Positions 19,364-27,313 of a stretch of 64,000 nucleotides of DNA are shown here, in pieces. The notes under the pieces are model-generated. The model made no database searches, was not told the origin of the DNA, and saw only the letters and a program-made list of their open reading frames with translations. The translations under genes and the position numbers were made by a program. Numbering within the stretch: the stretch's first letter is position 1; every line of letters begins with the position of its first letter. The stretch covers positions 62,001-126,000 of the forward strand of contig JACXWD010000002.1 in NCBI GenBank assembly GCA_014764515.1, given 5' to 3'. The DNA comes from Candidatus Polarisedimenticola svalbardensis (lineage in GTDB: Bacteria; Acidobacteriota; Polarisedimenticolia; Polarisedimenticolales; Polarisedimenticolaceae).

Positions 19364-20722
19364 GTGAAAATGCCTTTGGTAGCCATTGTGGGCGCGCCCA
19401 ACCTCGGCAAGAGCACCCTGTTCAACCGGCTTGTAGGCTGGCGGAAGGCGATAGTCACCGATGAGCCGGGGGTCACCCGCGACCGGAATTACGGAGAGGT
19501 CCGGGACGAGCAGTACCCGTTCCGCCTGGTAGACACAGGCGGCCTGACTCCCAGAACCGCGGCGCCGTTCGCCGGCGAAATCATGGAACAGGCCGAGGCG
19601 GCCATCGACGAGGCGGCATGTGTGGTTTTTGTTGTGGACGCCCGGGCAGGGGCCACCGCGGTGGATCACGAGGTGGCGGCCTGGCTGAGGCGCAAGGGAA
19701 AACCGATCATCCTTGTGGCAAACAAGGCGGACACGCCGACCAAGGATGATCTGGCCCACGACCTGTACGATCTTAACCTGGGCGAGGCGATCCCGGTTTC
19801 CGCCGCCCACGGCCGGGGAATGGATCTCCTGCTGGAGGCGGTGGCGGAACGGATAGCGGACGAGTTCGCAGGTGCCGTTGATTCCCTCACGGCTGAAGAA
19901 AACGGCGATGAGGGTGAAGAACCGGAACATGCGATCCGGATCGCAATCGTGGGCCGGCCGAACGTCGGCAAATCCTCGGTGCTGAACAGGCTGCTGGGTG
20001 AGGACAGGGTCATGGTCAGTGACGTGGCAGGCACGACCAGGGATTCCATCGACACCGAACTGACCCACGGCGATCGAACCTATCGTGTTATCGACACCGC
20101 CGGGATACGCCGCAAGGGGAGGGTCCGGCTCTCGGCGGAAGCGTCATCTGTGGTTCTTGCTCGCAAGAGCATGGAGCGCGCGGATGTGGCGATCCTGGTG
20201 TTGGACGGATCCGAACCGTTTACGGCGCAGGACGCTCACATCGCCGGTTACGCCCGGGACGCCATGAAGCCGACCGCAGTGCTGGTGAACAAATGGGACC
20301 TGCTCGACGAGAGAGAGCAGGCGGCCAAGGACTGGTCCGAGGAGATTCGGTACAAGCTGAAATTCGCCAAGGAAGTTCCTGTCCTGTTCGGCAGCGCCCT
20401 GACCGGCCAGCGCATTATCAAGCTCCTGGATCTGGCAACGACGCTCTACGCTCAGGCAGGCATCCGGATACCGACCGCCGAGCTCAACCGCTGGATCCAG
20501 GAAGTTGCGAAAATGGAACGCGCCGCCCCGGCGCGAGGGAGGAGTATCCGGCTGTTCTACGGCACCCAGACCGGATCCCATCCTCCCAGCATCGTCCTGT
20601 TCTGCAACGATCCCCGGCATGTACATTTTTCCCTGGAGCGGTTCCTCAGGAACAACCTGAGGGAAAGATTCGGATTCGGCGCCGCGCCGATACGGCTGCG
20701 ATTCAAAGGCAGGCGGGAGTAA
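19364..20722 (+). CDS. der: Ribosome biogenesis GTPase Der (EngA)
   Basis: Two G domains (GAPNLGKSTLFNRL and GRPNVGKSSVLNRLLG) plus KH-like C-terminus. Confidence 0.97.
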   Translation: MKMPLVAIVGAPNLGKSTLFNRLVGWRKAIVTDEPGVTRDRNYGEVRDEQYPFRLVDTGGLTPRTAAPFAGEIMEQAEAAIDEAACVVFVVDARAGATAVDHEVAAWLRRKGKPIILVANKADTPTKDDLAHDLYDLNLGEAIPVSAAHGRGMDLLLEAVAERIADEFAGAVDSLTAEENGDEGEEPEHAIRIAIVGRPNVGKSSVLNRLLGEDRVMVSDVAGTTRDSIDTELTHGDRTYRVIDTAGIRRKGRVRLSAEASSVVLARKSMERADVAILVLDGSEPFTAQDAHIAGYARDAMKPTAVLVNKWDLLDEREQAAKDWSEEIRYKLKFAKEVPVLFGSALTGQRIIKLLDLATTLYAQAGIRIPTAELNRWIQEVAKMERAAPARGRSIRLFYGTQTGSHPPSIVLFCNDPRHVHFSLERFLRNNLRERFGFGAAPIRLRFKGRRE

Positions 20723-20844
20723 CCCGACTTTCCGCCCCAACCCGCCAGTACTTGCATAATGGTTATCCGGGGACTATGTTCGCCCCGGAAGAAGCATGCG
20801 CGGAATGGATCCGGGCGCCACCTGCATAGGGGAAACGTGTCGTT

Positions 20845-22464
20845 ATGGTGCTTTTTAACTATTCGACCAAGGAACTGACGGCCAAGATCGTCTATTACGG
20901 CCCTGGATTGTGCGGCAAGACCACAAACCTGCAATACATCCACGCCAATCTACCTGGAAATATCAAGGGCAAGATGCTGTCGCTGGCGACCAAGACCGAC
21001 CGGACCTTGTTCTTCGATTTCCTGCCTCTGGATCTGGGCATGATCCGGGGCATGAAAACCCGGGTGCAGCTATACACAGTCCCGGGACAAGTGTTTTACA
21101 ACGAGACACGCAAACTGGTGCTCAAGGGCGCCGACGGGATCGTGTTCGTTGCAGACTCCCAGGAAACCATGGCCGGTGCGAACGTTGAAGCGTTCAAGAA
21201 CCTGGAAGAGAACCTCAGGGCCCACGGCCTGAACCTCTCCGAAATGCCGCATGTCATCCAGTTCAACAAGCGCGACCTTCCTCGGCTGTCCGGAATCGAA
21301 GAAATGAATTCGGCCATCAACCGGTTCAACGCCCCGTTCTATGAATCGGTGGCCACCAGCGGTATCGGTGTCCAGGACACCCTGAAGGCGATAACCAAGC
21401 TGGTCCTGTTGAACCTGACTCAAAAATACGACCCCCGAACCGGTAAAAAAGCGACCCCGGACAAGGTCGAGCCGGCGGTGCCAACGCCGTCGCCGGCGGC
21501 CGGACCGGGCATTTCGATGCCGGTACCGGAACCGCCTGCAGATAGCCCGGGGCTGCCGTTGTCCGCCACGGACCCCGGCATTTCACTGCCGGAGTCCGGA
21601 CTACCACTGTCCGTGTCCGAGCCTGCCGTTGAAGAAAAAGCCCTGCCGCCTTCCATGACCCTGCCCGAACCTCCGGATTTCAGCATCGCAGGGGTCGGTC
21701 CATCGGATCGCGCCAGTTTTGCCGATGCGGATCAGGACACAACTCCCGATTTCGCCGACAGCGATATCGACGACCTGGTAGGCGAGGTCGGAGAGCGGGA
21801 ATTCAGCGCGTCACCGTCCATCGAGGAGCCCGAGCCGGAAGTGGAGGTCTTTGACCTGGGCGAAGAACCGGAAGAAATCGAAGCGGATCCGATCCAACTG
21901 GAGGCGGAGTCGCTGGATGTTCCGGAATCGATTCCGGTGGAAATGTCTCCGCTGGATGCGGAGCCACCGGAGCCGGAATCGATAGCGTTCGACCCGCCGG
22001 CGCCGACGCCGACCGTGGTCGCACCTGAACCATCTTTCCCCTCCGTAGCCGATTTACAGGTTGATCGCAATTTCGACCCGGACTGGAAAACCGAACCGCT
22101 TACTTCGTCTCTTCCCGACCCGCCGGCTGAAGACGGGCCGCTGGACCTTCCTTCCGTCGAGACCTTCGACATTCCGGACCAGACCCCGGAACCGCCATCC
22201 GGGCCGGAACAGATCGAATGGAACCCCGAGCCGGAAGCAGCCGACACCCCGGACGAAGTCGAGGTCGTGGAGGCTGCTGAAGAAACCGTTCGCCTCACCG
22301 ACGTGGTTGAAGACAATACCCTGTTCGCCGATCCGGGCCTGGATATCGTTAAGCTGGCCGCAGGCGGCGTCACCGAAATCGTTCTCCCGGTGGAGCTCGG
22401 TACCGGTGCCGAACGCAAGCGGTTCAAGCTCTCCCTGAACCTCCGTCTGGACCACGTCGAGTAG
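20845..22464 (+). CDS. MglA-type (Ras-like) GTPase with long acidic/Pro-rich C-terminal extension
   Basis: KIVYYGPGLCGKTTNLQYIHANLPGNIKGKMLSLATKTDRTLFFDFLPLDLG...VQLYTVPGQVFYNETRKLVLKGADGIVFVADSQ...IQFNKRDLP; ~340-residue tail rich in P/E/D/S. Confidence 0.92.
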   Translation: MVLFNYSTKELTAKIVYYGPGLCGKTTNLQYIHANLPGNIKGKMLSLATKTDRTLFFDFLPLDLGMIRGMKTRVQLYTVPGQVFYNETRKLVLKGADGIVFVADSQETMAGANVEAFKNLEENLRAHGLNLSEMPHVIQFNKRDLPRLSGIEEMNSAINRFNAPFYESVATSGIGVQDTLKAITKLVLLNLTQKYDPRTGKKATPDKVEPAVPTPSPAAGPGISMPVPEPPADSPGLPLSATDPGISLPESGLPLSVSEPAVEEKALPPSMTLPEPPDFSIAGVGPSDRASFADADQDTTPDFADSDIDDLVGEVGEREFSASPSIEEPEPEVEVFDLGEEPEEIEADPIQLEAESLDVPESIPVEMSPLDAEPPEPESIAFDPPAPTPTVVAPEPSFPSVADLQVDRNFDPDWKTEPLTSSLPDPPAEDGPLDLPSVETFDIPDQTPEPPSGPEQIEWNPEPEAADTPDEVEVVEAAEETVRLTDVVEDNTLFADPGLDIVKLAAGGVTEIVLPVELGTGAERKRFKLSLNLRLDHVE

Positions 22465-22514
22465 AGTCGTTCTCCCGGCAGACCGGTTCGACTGCGGGAC
22501 CCGGGGGTGAGACA

Positions 22515-23411
22515 ATGTTCGTGGAGGACGAAGTGCTTACGTGCAGAACGGTTGCGCGGACATTGGGTATATGCCTGCTGGCTCTGGTCGCAGCCGGCCA
22601 GGCTGCTGCCGGTGGACGGAACTACTACGAGTGGACCGCCGTGGCGCCGGATGTGGTGATTGCGAAAATTCTCGGCGAAGAAGGCCGGTCTCCCATAGCC
22701 GTTGCCGAGCAGGTCCTGAAAGGCGACCTGGCCCCCGGCCAGGAGTTTCTGGTCGATCTCAGGACTGCCAACAAATCCCGTTTGTCGCACCGTGCCAAGC
22801 TGCGTCTGCTCCATGGCGAACGCTACCTCCTGCTCCTGGAACACGACCCGGCAGGGCGGCGTCCATGGCCTCTTTACAGCCTGGTGCGAGGCGTGGACGG
22901 CGCCGAAGAACTTCCCCGAGAGGGTGAGGAGGCCCTTCTGGATGCGCTCCGGACCTTCCTGGTTCTTCACGAGATCGAAGACCATGACCGGTTGTGGGAG
23001 CGCCATTCCGACCTGCTGGAATCGGTCAATCCGATTGTGTTGCGCACCATTCTGGACCAGTACGTCAAGTTCAGCCGCGGTCTGCCTGCACTGATCCCGT
23101 CGATCCTGCCCCTGGCAGCCCACCCGGCGCCGGATGTCCGCTCCGGTGCGGTGACGCTGATCGGGCAGATTTACCGGGACCGGGAGATGGGACCGGAAGG
23201 GGATGACTCCGGTGTCGAGGGAGAGCTGATCGCCCTGGCCCGGCGGGATCCTGCCGTGGATGTGCGTGTCGCCGCCACCATCGCGGTGGCCCGGCTTCCC
23301 GGGGAAGGGCCGGTTCGGATCCTGCAGCAGATTTCACGCGAAGACCCGGACCAGCTGGTGCGTTATACGGCCCAGAAGCTGTTGCTGGAGGCTCAGGATA
23401 ATGAGCGTTGA
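22515..23411 (+). CDS. Secreted protein with C-terminal HEAT-like repeats
   Basis: N-terminal signal peptide (LGICLLALVAAGQAAAG); HEAT-like PDVRSGAVTLIGQIYRD / VDVRVAATIAVARLPG / DQLVRYTAQKLLLEA. Confidence 0.75.
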   Translation: MFVEDEVLTCRTVARTLGICLLALVAAGQAAAGGRNYYEWTAVAPDVVIAKILGEEGRSPIAVAEQVLKGDLAPGQEFLVDLRTANKSRLSHRAKLRLLHGERYLLLLEHDPAGRRPWPLYSLVRGVDGAEELPREGEEALLDALRTFLVLHEIEDHDRLWERHSDLLESVNPIVLRTILDQYVKFSRGLPALIPSILPLAAHPAPDVRSGAVTLIGQIYRDREMGPEGDDSGVEGELIALARRDPAVDVRVAATIAVARLPGEGPVRILQQISREDPDQLVRYTAQKLLLEAQDNER

Positions 23412-23415
23412 ATGA

Positions 23416-23444
23416 TTGACCCGGGCATCCGGGGTGCCTATTCT
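23416..23444 (+). promoter_or_regulatory. Sigma-70-type promoter for cNMP-FHA gene
   Basis: TTGACC-N17-TATTCT; begins a few nt after the HEAT gene stop. Confidence 0.6.
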
Positions 23445-23483
23445 GTCCCACCGAATGCAGATCACCGGGGAAACGAGGTAGGC

Positions 23484-24254
23484 ATGGCAAGTCATCCGTT
23501 TCAGAATTTCATGGTGCGATACGGCGGCGGCGAGCGCATTTTCACCGAAGGTGAACTGGCGGCCAACATGTACATCGTACAGTCGGGCAAGGTCCGCATG
23601 TTCCGGATCATGGAAGATGAAAAACGGATCCTTGGCGAGATGGAGAAGGGCGACTTTTTCGGAGAGATGTCCATTCTGGAAGGGTTGCCTCGAACGTTTT
23701 CAGCCGAAGCACTCGAGGATGTGGAACTGATCGAAATCAATTCCATGACCTTCGATAAAATGATCAAGGGCAACATCGAGATCGCCATACGGATGCTCAG
23801 GAAGCTGTCCATCCGTTGCCGTGAACTTGAACGGCGGATCATGGAGGTTCACCCGGCCGCCGGCAAGGGGCCTTCCCAGCCCGGCCCGTCCGGTGTGTCC
23901 AGGCCGGTCTCGACCGCTGATGGCGACTCCGGGCTGCGGCTGGTGGAAGAGACCGAAGACAACCCTGTCGTCTTCCAGTTTGAAGGTCCGACAATCCTGG
24001 TGGGACGATACGATCCTGTGACCGAGATGCGGCCCGACGTGGACCTGACCCAGCTGGACCTCAAGCGCAGCGTGTCCCGAAGACATGCTCTGCTTCAGGA
24101 ATCCGACGAGGGATTTACCATCACCGAAGAAGTCGGAGCCCTCAACGGCACGTCGGTGAACGGCGAGAAGCTGGTCACCGGTAAGCCCCACCCGATTGCG
24201 GACGGAGATGTCCTCAGCTTCGGCATGGTCAAGCTCTTGTTCAGGACGTCCTGA
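23484..24254 (+). CDS. Cyclic-nucleotide-binding (Crp/cNMP) domain plus FHA domain protein
   Basis: IFTEGELAANMYIVQSGKVRMFRIMEDEKRILGEMEKGDFFGEMSILEG (cNMP) and RSVSRRHALLQESDEGFTITEEVGALNGTSVNGEKL (FHA). ATG 23484 chosen because a promoter overlaps the earlier start. Confidence 0.9.
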   Translation: MASHPFQNFMVRYGGGERIFTEGELAANMYIVQSGKVRMFRIMEDEKRILGEMEKGDFFGEMSILEGLPRTFSAEALEDVELIEINSMTFDKMIKGNIEIAIRMLRKLSIRCRELERRIMEVHPAAGKGPSQPGPSGVSRPVSTADGDSGLRLVEETEDNPVVFQFEGPTILVGRYDPVTEMRPDVDLTQLDLKRSVSRRHALLQESDEGFTITEEVGALNGTSVNGEKLVTGKPHPIADGDVLSFGMVKLLFRTS

Positions 24255-24835
24255 TGCCGGGCCGGAAAATCGCTGCCGTGCTTATGGCGCTGACGGCGAT
24301 CCTTCCGGCAGCAGCCGGCCCGAGTCCGGCGGGACCTGCGCTGGTAGTTGAGGTGCTGTACGGACCGGAAGGCGGGCCAGACAGGTTCCGGACCGATTTT
24401 GAAGACGAACTCCTCCTGAATCTCAGGTCCCGCGGTTGTTTCGGGGCGATCCTGGCCGGCGGCGAAGGGGGAGACGTTCTGTTCCGCGTGGTTCTCGAGG
24501 CCCCGCTGGAAGAAGAACTCAATACGCTGTCCCTGGCAGGCTCCATCCGTAACGAGGATGAAATGGGCACCTCCAGCACCACCAGCAGTATTCGCATCCA
24601 TGCCGACATGGAGATTGTCGTGACCGCATCCGGGGAACTGTTCAGGAGCAAGCGGATCCGGGGCCAGGCGTCTTACCGGCCGACATTTGCATGGGAAGAC
24701 GGCTCGGTGAAGTCGAGGGACGACTTGATCCGGGACTTTGCGGCCCAGATGGCCGGTTATGCCTGCAAGGCCAACGGCAAGAAACTCAGGAAGAAGCTGG
24801 CCGGCAAGGGTTCGGAGCCGTCCCCGATTCGTTGA
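24254..24835 (+). CDS. Exported hypothetical protein
   Basis: Start overlaps the upstream stop (TGATG); signal peptide MPGRKIAAVLMALTAILPAAAGPSPAG; no recognised domain. Confidence 0.75.
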   Translation: MPGRKIAAVLMALTAILPAAAGPSPAGPALVVEVLYGPEGGPDRFRTDFEDELLLNLRSRGCFGAILAGGEGGDVLFRVVLEAPLEEELNTLSLAGSIRNEDEMGTSSTTSSIRIHADMEIVVTASGELFRSKRIRGQASYRPTFAWEDGSVKSRDDLIRDFAAQMAGYACKANGKKLRKKLAGKGSEPSPIR

Positions 24836-24870
24836 CCCTCCCGTACCCCCATGTTAGAGTTCCCCGCCTT

Positions 24871-25671
24871 ATGGAAATCGAGCCCAACACCGGTCCCGCC
24901 GAAGAGAGTCCCGCCGAGGGCTCCTCGGAGGCATACCGAATCCACGTCGAGGGGTTCGATGGTCCGCTGGACCTGCTGCTGCATCTGGTCCGGATCAACG
25001 AAGTCGATCTTGCCGACATTCCGATCCTGACCATCACCGAGCAGTACAACCAGTATCTCAGCCTGATGCGGGAGATGAACCTCGAGATAGCAGGGGAGTA
25101 CCTGGTCATGGCGGCGACCCTGATGCATATCAAGTCCCAGTCCCTGTTGCCGCCGGACCCGACAACGGAAGACGAAGAGGGCGCCGAGGACCCGCGGACC
25201 GAGCTGGCCCAGCAGCTCCAGGAATACCAGAAATACAAACAGGCTGCTGAAACGCTGCAGGCGATGGACAACCGCCGAACATTGATCTGGGTCCGGGAGG
25301 ACGGTGTTCCGGAAGAATTCGCCGGTGAAGAGCTGTTGACCGTTGACCTGTTTGACCTGATCGGATCGTTCAAAAAAATGCTGGGGCGCCTGGACGAAGA
25401 GTCCCGGCTGCGCATGAAGAAAGACTCGGCGTCCGTGGCCGACAAGATCACCTGGCTGACCGAACTCCTTGAAGAGCAGACCACGATTTCGCTGAACGCC
25501 CTTCTCGAGACGCTGGACGTCAGGCAGGAACGGATCGCCGCATTCCTGGCGGTTCTGGAAATGATGCGGTTGCGCCTGATCATCGTGTTCCAGAGGAAAC
25601 TGGTTGGCGAAATCCGCGTCGCAAGGGCCGAGGACCTGGAGCCCGGGCCACCTGCAGGCGAAGGAGAGTGA
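24871..25671 (+). CDS. scpA: Segregation and condensation protein A
   Basis: YRIHVEGFDGPLDLLLHLVRINEVDLADIPILTITEQY...YLVMAATLMHIKSQSLLP; ATG at 24871. Confidence 0.96.
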   Translation: MEIEPNTGPAEESPAEGSSEAYRIHVEGFDGPLDLLLHLVRINEVDLADIPILTITEQYNQYLSLMREMNLEIAGEYLVMAATLMHIKSQSLLPPDPTTEDEEGAEDPRTELAQQLQEYQKYKQAAETLQAMDNRRTLIWVREDGVPEEFAGEELLTVDLFDLIGSFKKMLGRLDEESRLRMKKDSASVADKITWLTELLEEQTTISLNALLETLDVRQERIAAFLAVLEMMRLRLIIVFQRKLVGEIRVARAEDLEPGPPAGEGE

Positions 25672-25674
25672 TCC

Positions 25675-26367
25675 TTGACTGAAAAACCTGAGGAACGGCC
25701 CCCGGCCGAGTTGCTGGAGTCCACCCTGGAGGCGATCATCTTCGCCTCCACGGACCCGGTTCGGCCGGCGGAGCTTGGAACTGCCCTGGGAGGAATCCCC
25801 GATGAAGAGGTGGTTGCCGCTCTGGAAAGTCTTTCGAGCCGATACGCCCGGGCCGACACCGGCCTGATCCTGGAGCAGGTGGCAGGCGGCTATCGTCTGG
25901 CGACCCGCTCCAACGTCGGGGCCTGGGTCCGTACGTATTTCCGGAACCAGAACCGCACCCGCCTGACGCCGGCCACGCTGGAAACCCTGGCCATCGTCGC
26001 CTACCGCCAGCCTGTAACCGCACCGGAGATACAGGCGATCCGGGGCAAGGATCCAACCTATGGCCTGAAGGTCCTCCTTGAAAAACGCATGCTACGGATC
26101 ATGGGGCGCAAAAAGGTGGTGGGTAACCCGCTGCTGTACGGCACATCCCGACAGTTTCTGGTCCACTTCGGGCTGAATAGCCTGAAAGACCTCCCTTCCA
26201 TCGAGGAGTTCGACGCATTCCTGGACACGCTGGGGCAGGCCCAGCCTGTCCTGTTCGAAGGAGCGGAAATCGCCGAACCCGCCGACACCGTTGCTGCCGA
26301 ACCGACTGCCGCCGAGCCTGCCACCATCCCCGAGCCGCCCCAGGACACTCCTGGCGGCGGTCACTGA
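25675..26367 (+). CDS. scpB: Segregation and condensation protein B
   Basis: LESTLEAIIFASTDPV, TLETLAIVAYRQPVTAPEIQAIRG; TTG start; Pro/Ala/Glu-rich C-terminal tail. Confidence 0.95.
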   Translation: MTEKPEERPPAELLESTLEAIIFASTDPVRPAELGTALGGIPDEEVVAALESLSSRYARADTGLILEQVAGGYRLATRSNVGAWVRTYFRNQNRTRLTPATLETLAIVAYRQPVTAPEIQAIRGKDPTYGLKVLLEKRMLRIMGRKKVVGNPLLYGTSRQFLVHFGLNSLKDLPSIEEFDAFLDTLGQAQPVLFEGAEIAEPADTVAAEPTAAEPATIPEPPQDTPGGGH

Positions 26368-26380
26368 CGGAAGCCCAGCC

Positions 26381-27139
26381 ATGAGCGAACGTCTTCAGAA
26401 GTTCATGGCCGACGCCGGCGTCTGTTCCCGGAGGGCTGCAGAACGGATGATCCTGGAAGGCCGGGTTACTGTGAACGGCGAGATCGTGACCAGGATGGGC
26501 GTGACTGTGGATCCTGGGGCCGACGCAGTCAAGGTAGACGGAAAACGTATCCACCCGCGCAAGGCTCCCCACATCTACCTTGTGCTGAACAAGCCTCGGG
26601 GCGTGGTGACCACCATGTCCGACCCTGAAGGCCGCCCCACCGTTGCCGACCTGATTCCGAAAGGGATGCCGCGGTTGTTCCCGGCCGGGAGGCTCGACTT
26701 CAACAGCGAGGGGCTCCTGCTCCTGACCGACGACGGCGAGCTGGCCAGAAATCTGACCCATCCCTCACGGAAAATCACCAAGGTCTACCAGGTCAAACTC
26801 AAAGGCAGGCCCGATCCGGGGGAAATCCGCAGGCTGGAACAGGGCATCTTCATTGAGGGCCGCAGAACCGCTCCTGCGGAAATCCGGTTTCTGAAGCCCG
26901 GGCCGAACCCGTGGTATGAAATCCGGGTGACCGAGGGCAGGAAACATCTGGTGCGGAAGCTGTTCGAGTCGGTGCGCCACCCGGTGATCAAGCTGAAAAG
27001 GACAGGGTTCGGCCCGCTGGTCCTAAGGGACCTGCCCGTGGGGCAGACCCGCTCGTTGCTGGCGTCTGAAATCGAGGAGTTGAGATCTCGCCGCAGGCGC
27101 AAACCAAGGCCCGCGAGAACACGTCGAAAACCAGCGTAA
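26381..27139 (+). CDS. rRNA pseudouridine synthase, RluB/RsuA family
   Basis: S4 domain MSERLQKFMADAGVCSRRAAERMILEGRVTVNG; GRLDFNSEGLLLLTDDGELA catalytic motif. Confidence 0.94.
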   Translation: MSERLQKFMADAGVCSRRAAERMILEGRVTVNGEIVTRMGVTVDPGADAVKVDGKRIHPRKAPHIYLVLNKPRGVVTTMSDPEGRPTVADLIPKGMPRLFPAGRLDFNSEGLLLLTDDGELARNLTHPSRKITKVYQVKLKGRPDPGEIRRLEQGIFIEGRRTAPAEIRFLKPGPNPWYEIRVTEGRKHLVRKLFESVRHPVIKLKRTGFGPLVLRDLPVGQTRSLLASEIEELRSRRRRKPRPARTRRKPA

Positions 27140-27162
27140 TCCTTTGAAAACGAAGATGTTGT

Positions 27163-27192
27163 CTTGACAACCCGGGAGGGGTTCACTAGGAT
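27163..27192 (+). promoter_or_regulatory. Sigma-70-type promoter for rpsA
   Basis: TTGACA-N18-TAGGAT, leaving a ~115 nt leader before the rpsA ATG. Confidence 0.6.
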
Positions 27193-27313
27193 GACTTCTT
27201 TTCCCGGCGTCTGGATCGACGACCGGAACCTTGACGGCAATTCCGCCAGGGAAGAACGGGTTCTCCGGCCCCAATGATCCGGCAATCAACAGACGGAGAA
27301 ATAGGAAAAAACA

